Under the pieces are notes generated by a model. The model was given only the letters and a program-made list of their open reading frames with translations. It was not told the DNA's origin and made no database searches. Position numbers and translations under genes: made by a program. DNA of 8,651 bases from Thermoguttaceae bacterium (lineage in GTDB: Bacteria > Planctomycetota > Planctomycetia > Pirellulales > Thermoguttaceae): positions 1 to 8,651 of the forward strand of contig JANLFZ010000266.1 in NCBI GenBank assembly GCA_024653385.1, in the 5' to 3' direction. This document shows, one piece after another, positions 6,685 to 8,651 of this stretch; within the stretch, counting starts at the first letter, position 1; each line of letters opens with the position of its first letter.

Positions 6685-8103
6685 ATGTCCCGCATGTCCG
6701 CCCAGTGGGTGCGTATCGTGGCAGGTGTGTGTCTGGCGGGTTTGGCCTGGGGCTGCAAGGTCCCGCCCGTGCCGGACCACGTGCGGAACAACCCTGACTA
6801 TCGTCCCGGCGTCTCCGACAAGGACGAATACGACGGCTGGCTTTGGCGGCGTCTGACCGGCCAAACCACCGATACCCAGGCGGCCGAATCGGCCGCGACC
6901 CGCATGGGCACGTCGTCGGGCGCACGGCAGGCCTCGGCCACGGAACCGGCTTCCGCCACGCCGGGTCCCGCGCCGGGCGAAACCGTGGTCACCCCCGCCC
7001 TGGCAGCCGCGGCCACGTCTTCCAAATCCGACGAAGACGAAGAAAAGACCATCCTCGATTCCCTGTCCCCCTCGAACCTCTACAAGCAGGTCAAGACGTT
7101 GGCGGGGTACGGGCCGAACGAGCAGGTCGCCAGGCAGGCATATCAGCAAGGGCAACGGCTCTTCGACGAGAAACGGTACGACGAGGCCGCCAAGCAGTTC
7201 GCCACCGCGGCCGACCGCTGGCCCGACTCGCCGTTGGAAGAGGACGCCCTGTTCATGTACGCCGAGAGCCTCTTCTTCTCGGACCAGTACGCCAAGGCCG
7301 AGGATGCGTACGAGAAACTGCTCAAGAAGTACCAGTACTCGCGGTATGTCGACAAGGCCGTCGCCCGGCAGTTCGCCATCGGCCGGTACTGGGAGCAGTT
7401 CCACGCCGCCGAACCGCACTGGCCCATCACGCCGAACTTCGGCGACAAGACCCGGCCGATGTTCGACACGTGGGGCTATGCGCTGAAGTGCTACGAACAC
7501 GTGCGACTGAATGATCCCACGGGTCCCCTGGCCGACGACAGCCTGATGGCCACCGCGACGGCGTACTATAACCGCGGGCGGTTCGAGGACGCCGCGTTCC
7601 ATTACGACCTCTTGCGCAAGGAGTATCCCAAGAGCGAACACGCGATGAACGCCTCGCTCTTGTGTCTGGACGCCAAGCAGCGGATCTACCAGGGGCCTCT
7701 GTACGACGGCACGCCCTTGCGCGACGCCGACGAGGTCGCCGACCAGACGCTTACCCGGTTCGGACCGGCGCTGGGCGAAAAACGAGGATTGGTCCTCGAC
7801 ACGAAGAACCAGATCGTCGAGCAGAAGGCTGAACGTGAATGGGCCATGGCCCAGTACTACGACAAGAACCACTATTACGGCGCGGCCCGCTTCTACTATC
7901 AATCGCTGGTCGACGAATACCCCAACACTCGCTATGGCGAGGCCGCTCGGCAGCGTCTTGCGCAGATCAAGGACCTGCCTGCCGAACCGCCCGACCGGTT
8001 CGGTTGGCTGAACAAGATCGTCAACCCGAAGAAGCGCCGCACATCGCCGGGCGGGGCGTCTGCGGCATCCGGCCCGACCGTGGCGGGCTCGGGCGGAGGC
8101 TAG
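6685..8103 (+). CDS. bamD: BamD-like TPR lipoprotein (outer membrane assembly factor family)
   Basis: This encodes 472 residues from ATG 6685. The N-terminus is a lipoprotein signal (hydrophobic residues 11-22, LAGLAWGC) with Cys24 as the likely lipidated residue; the Trp at position -2 is unusual for a lipobox. Residues ~58-148 are a low-complexity, probably disordered linker rich in Ala, Thr, Ser and Pro, with an acidic patch near 113-121 (SKSDEDEEK). From ~149 come TPR helices of the YfiO/BamD type: AYQQGQRLFDEKRYDEAAKQF, then LFMYAESLFFSDQYAKAEDAY, then YNRGRFEDAAFHYDLLRKEYP, ending with a last repeat near 385-430 (YYGAARFYYQSLVDEYPNT). BamD helps the BamA machine insert outer-membrane beta-barrels. 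This protein is nearly twice the length of the E. coli one, so a related TPR lipoprotein role is possible. Its stop is followed 3 bp later by the next start. Confidence 0.75.
   Translation: MSRMSAQWVRIVAGVCLAGLAWGCKVPPVPDHVRNNPDYRPGVSDKDEYDGWLWRRLTGQTTDTQAAESAATRMGTSSGARQASATEPASATPGPAPGETVVTPALAAAATSSKSDEDEEKTILDSLSPSNLYKQVKTLAGYGPNEQVARQAYQQGQRLFDEKRYDEAAKQFATAADRWPDSPLEEDALFMYAESLFFSDQYAKAEDAYEKLLKKYQYSRYVDKAVARQFAIGRYWEQFHAAEPHWPITPNFGDKTRPMFDTWGYALKCYEHVRLNDPTGPLADDSLMATATAYYNRGRFEDAAFHYDLLRKEYPKSEHAMNASLLCLDAKQRIYQGPLYDGTPLRDADEVADQTLTRFGPALGEKRGLVLDTKNQIVEQKAEREWAMAQYYDKNHYYGAARFYYQSLVDEYPNTRYGEAARQRLAQIKDLPAEPPDRFGWLNKIVNPKKRRTSPGGASAASGPTVAGSGGG
8095..8099 (+). promoter_or_regulatory. 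Ribosome binding site favouring the GTG start of the LptE-like gene
   Basis: GGAGG lies inside the last codons of the BamD-like gene and ends 7 bases before GTG 8107. This is the strongest Shine-Dalgarno match in the window and implies translational coupling of the two lipoproteins. The rival ATG codons at 8161 and 8170 have no such motif. Confidence 0.55.
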
Positions 8104-8106
8104 ACC

Positions 8107-8651
8107 GTGTCCCACCGGTGGCAGAAGACCGAACAGAGGGCGACCGGCCTCCCCGATCCCATGCCGTGGATGCAAACCCATCGCCGCTTCTTGTTGCACC
8201 TGGCCGTCTTCGTCCTTGCGGCGATTGAGGTTTCCGGCTGCGCGGGATACCGCATCGGCAACGACAGCCTTTATCCCGCGGGCATCCACACGGTCTACGT
8301 GCCCGTGTTCTCCTCGGCCAGCTTCCGCCGCCATCTGGGCGAGCGATTGACCGAAGCCGTGATCAAGGAAATCGAGCTGAAGACCCCTTACAAGGTGGTG
8401 GGTACCAGCAATGCGGATAGCATTCTCTCGGGACGCATCACGGGCGAGACGAAGCGCGTCCTCGTCGAGAACCGGTATGACGAGCCGCGCGAGGCCGAGG
8501 TCAATCTCCAGGTCCAGGTGCAATGGCTCGATCGCCAAAGCAATCTGATCCGCCAGATGGAGCCGGTGCCCGTGCCGCCCGAGCTGGTCACCATTAGCGA
8601 GAGTGCTACGCTCATTCCCGAGGTGGGCCACCGCGATCGACTGGCCCACCT
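8107..8651 (+). CDS. lptE: LptE-like LPS-assembly lipoprotein, 3' end outside the window
   Basis: At least 181 codons are present and the frame is still open at the right edge. A lipoprotein signal is visible (THRRFLLHLAVFVLAAIEVSGC) with a good lipobox, VSGC. The mature part begins CAGYRIGNDSLYP, followed by GIHTVYVPVFSSASFRRHLG, ERLTEAVIKEIELKTPYKV, ADSILSGRITGETKRVLVEN and EVNLQVQVQWLD, the pattern of the LptE family. In Gram-negative bacteria LptE plugs the LptD barrel and helps deliver LPS to the outer surface. Start choice: GTG 8107 has GGAGG at ideal distance but puts the lipid cysteine at residue 45 with a long N-region; ATG 8170 would put it at residue 24, the usual length, and ATG 8161 at 27. 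All three are in frame. The role is inferred from family resemblance and from the BamD-like neighbour. Confidence 0.75.
   Translation, partial: MSHRWQKTEQRATGLPDPMPWMQTHRRFLLHLAVFVLAAIEVSGCAGYRIGNDSLYPAGIHTVYVPVFSSASFRRHLGERLTEAVIKEIELKTPYKVVGTSNADSILSGRITGETKRVLVENRYDEPREAEVNLQVQVQWLDRQSNLIRQMEPVPVPPELVTISESATLIPEVGHRDRLAH

Noticed and set aside
6265..8649. A 794-codon open frame on the minus strand across recO, the BamD-like gene and the LptE-like gene.
   Set aside because: It lies opposite three well-recognised genes. Its sequence has low complexity typical of antisense frames in GC-rich DNA and matches no family I recognise.
1..8651. Mobile element, CRISPR array, tRNA/rRNA or a defence system.
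   Set aside because: I saw no transposase or integrase motifs, no regularly spaced repeats, no tRNA- or rRNA-like sequence and no nuclease or helicase motifs of known defence families.

Overview
The window is GC-rich bacterial DNA, most likely from a planctomycete (Planctomycetota, probably Pirellulales). This rests on gene content read by eye: an exported PQQ-type beta-propeller interrupted by a methyltransferase-like domain, a second exported propeller that starts with an SLA1-homology (SHD1) domain, and a recO - BamD-like - LptE-like run. All three are familiar from planctomycete genomes; no search was run.

Layout. Positions 1-228 (+) hold the 3' end of a BtpA/SgcQ-family gene. Converging on it is a very large minus-strand gene (4019 down to 206) for a secreted, roughly 1270-residue protein: signal peptide, propeller, methyltransferase-like domain, propeller, malectin-like C-terminus. 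Its reading frame is broken near 333-343, within the malectin-like domain. Upstream of it on the same strand is a second exported propeller gene (5638 to 4169). A 270-bp divergent region (5639-5908) carries a plausible promoter in each direction and a perfect 10-bp inverted repeat. From 5909 onward a tight plus-strand cluster reads recO, a BamD-like TPR lipoprotein and an LptE-like lipoprotein that runs off the right edge.

How the genes fit together. The plus-strand cluster links a recombination-repair gene with two envelope lipoproteins whose families serve outer-membrane protein assembly (BamD) and LPS delivery (LptE), which indicates a diderm envelope. The two minus-strand genes encode exported propeller proteins of unknown function. 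BtpA is a cytoplasmic TIM-barrel family with no evident tie to its neighbours. No mobile element, CRISPR array, tRNA or rRNA was seen. The most unusual features are the broken and apparently shortened C-terminus of the giant propeller gene, a 32-bp perfect palindrome inside the same gene, and the methyltransferase-like domain inside an exported protein.
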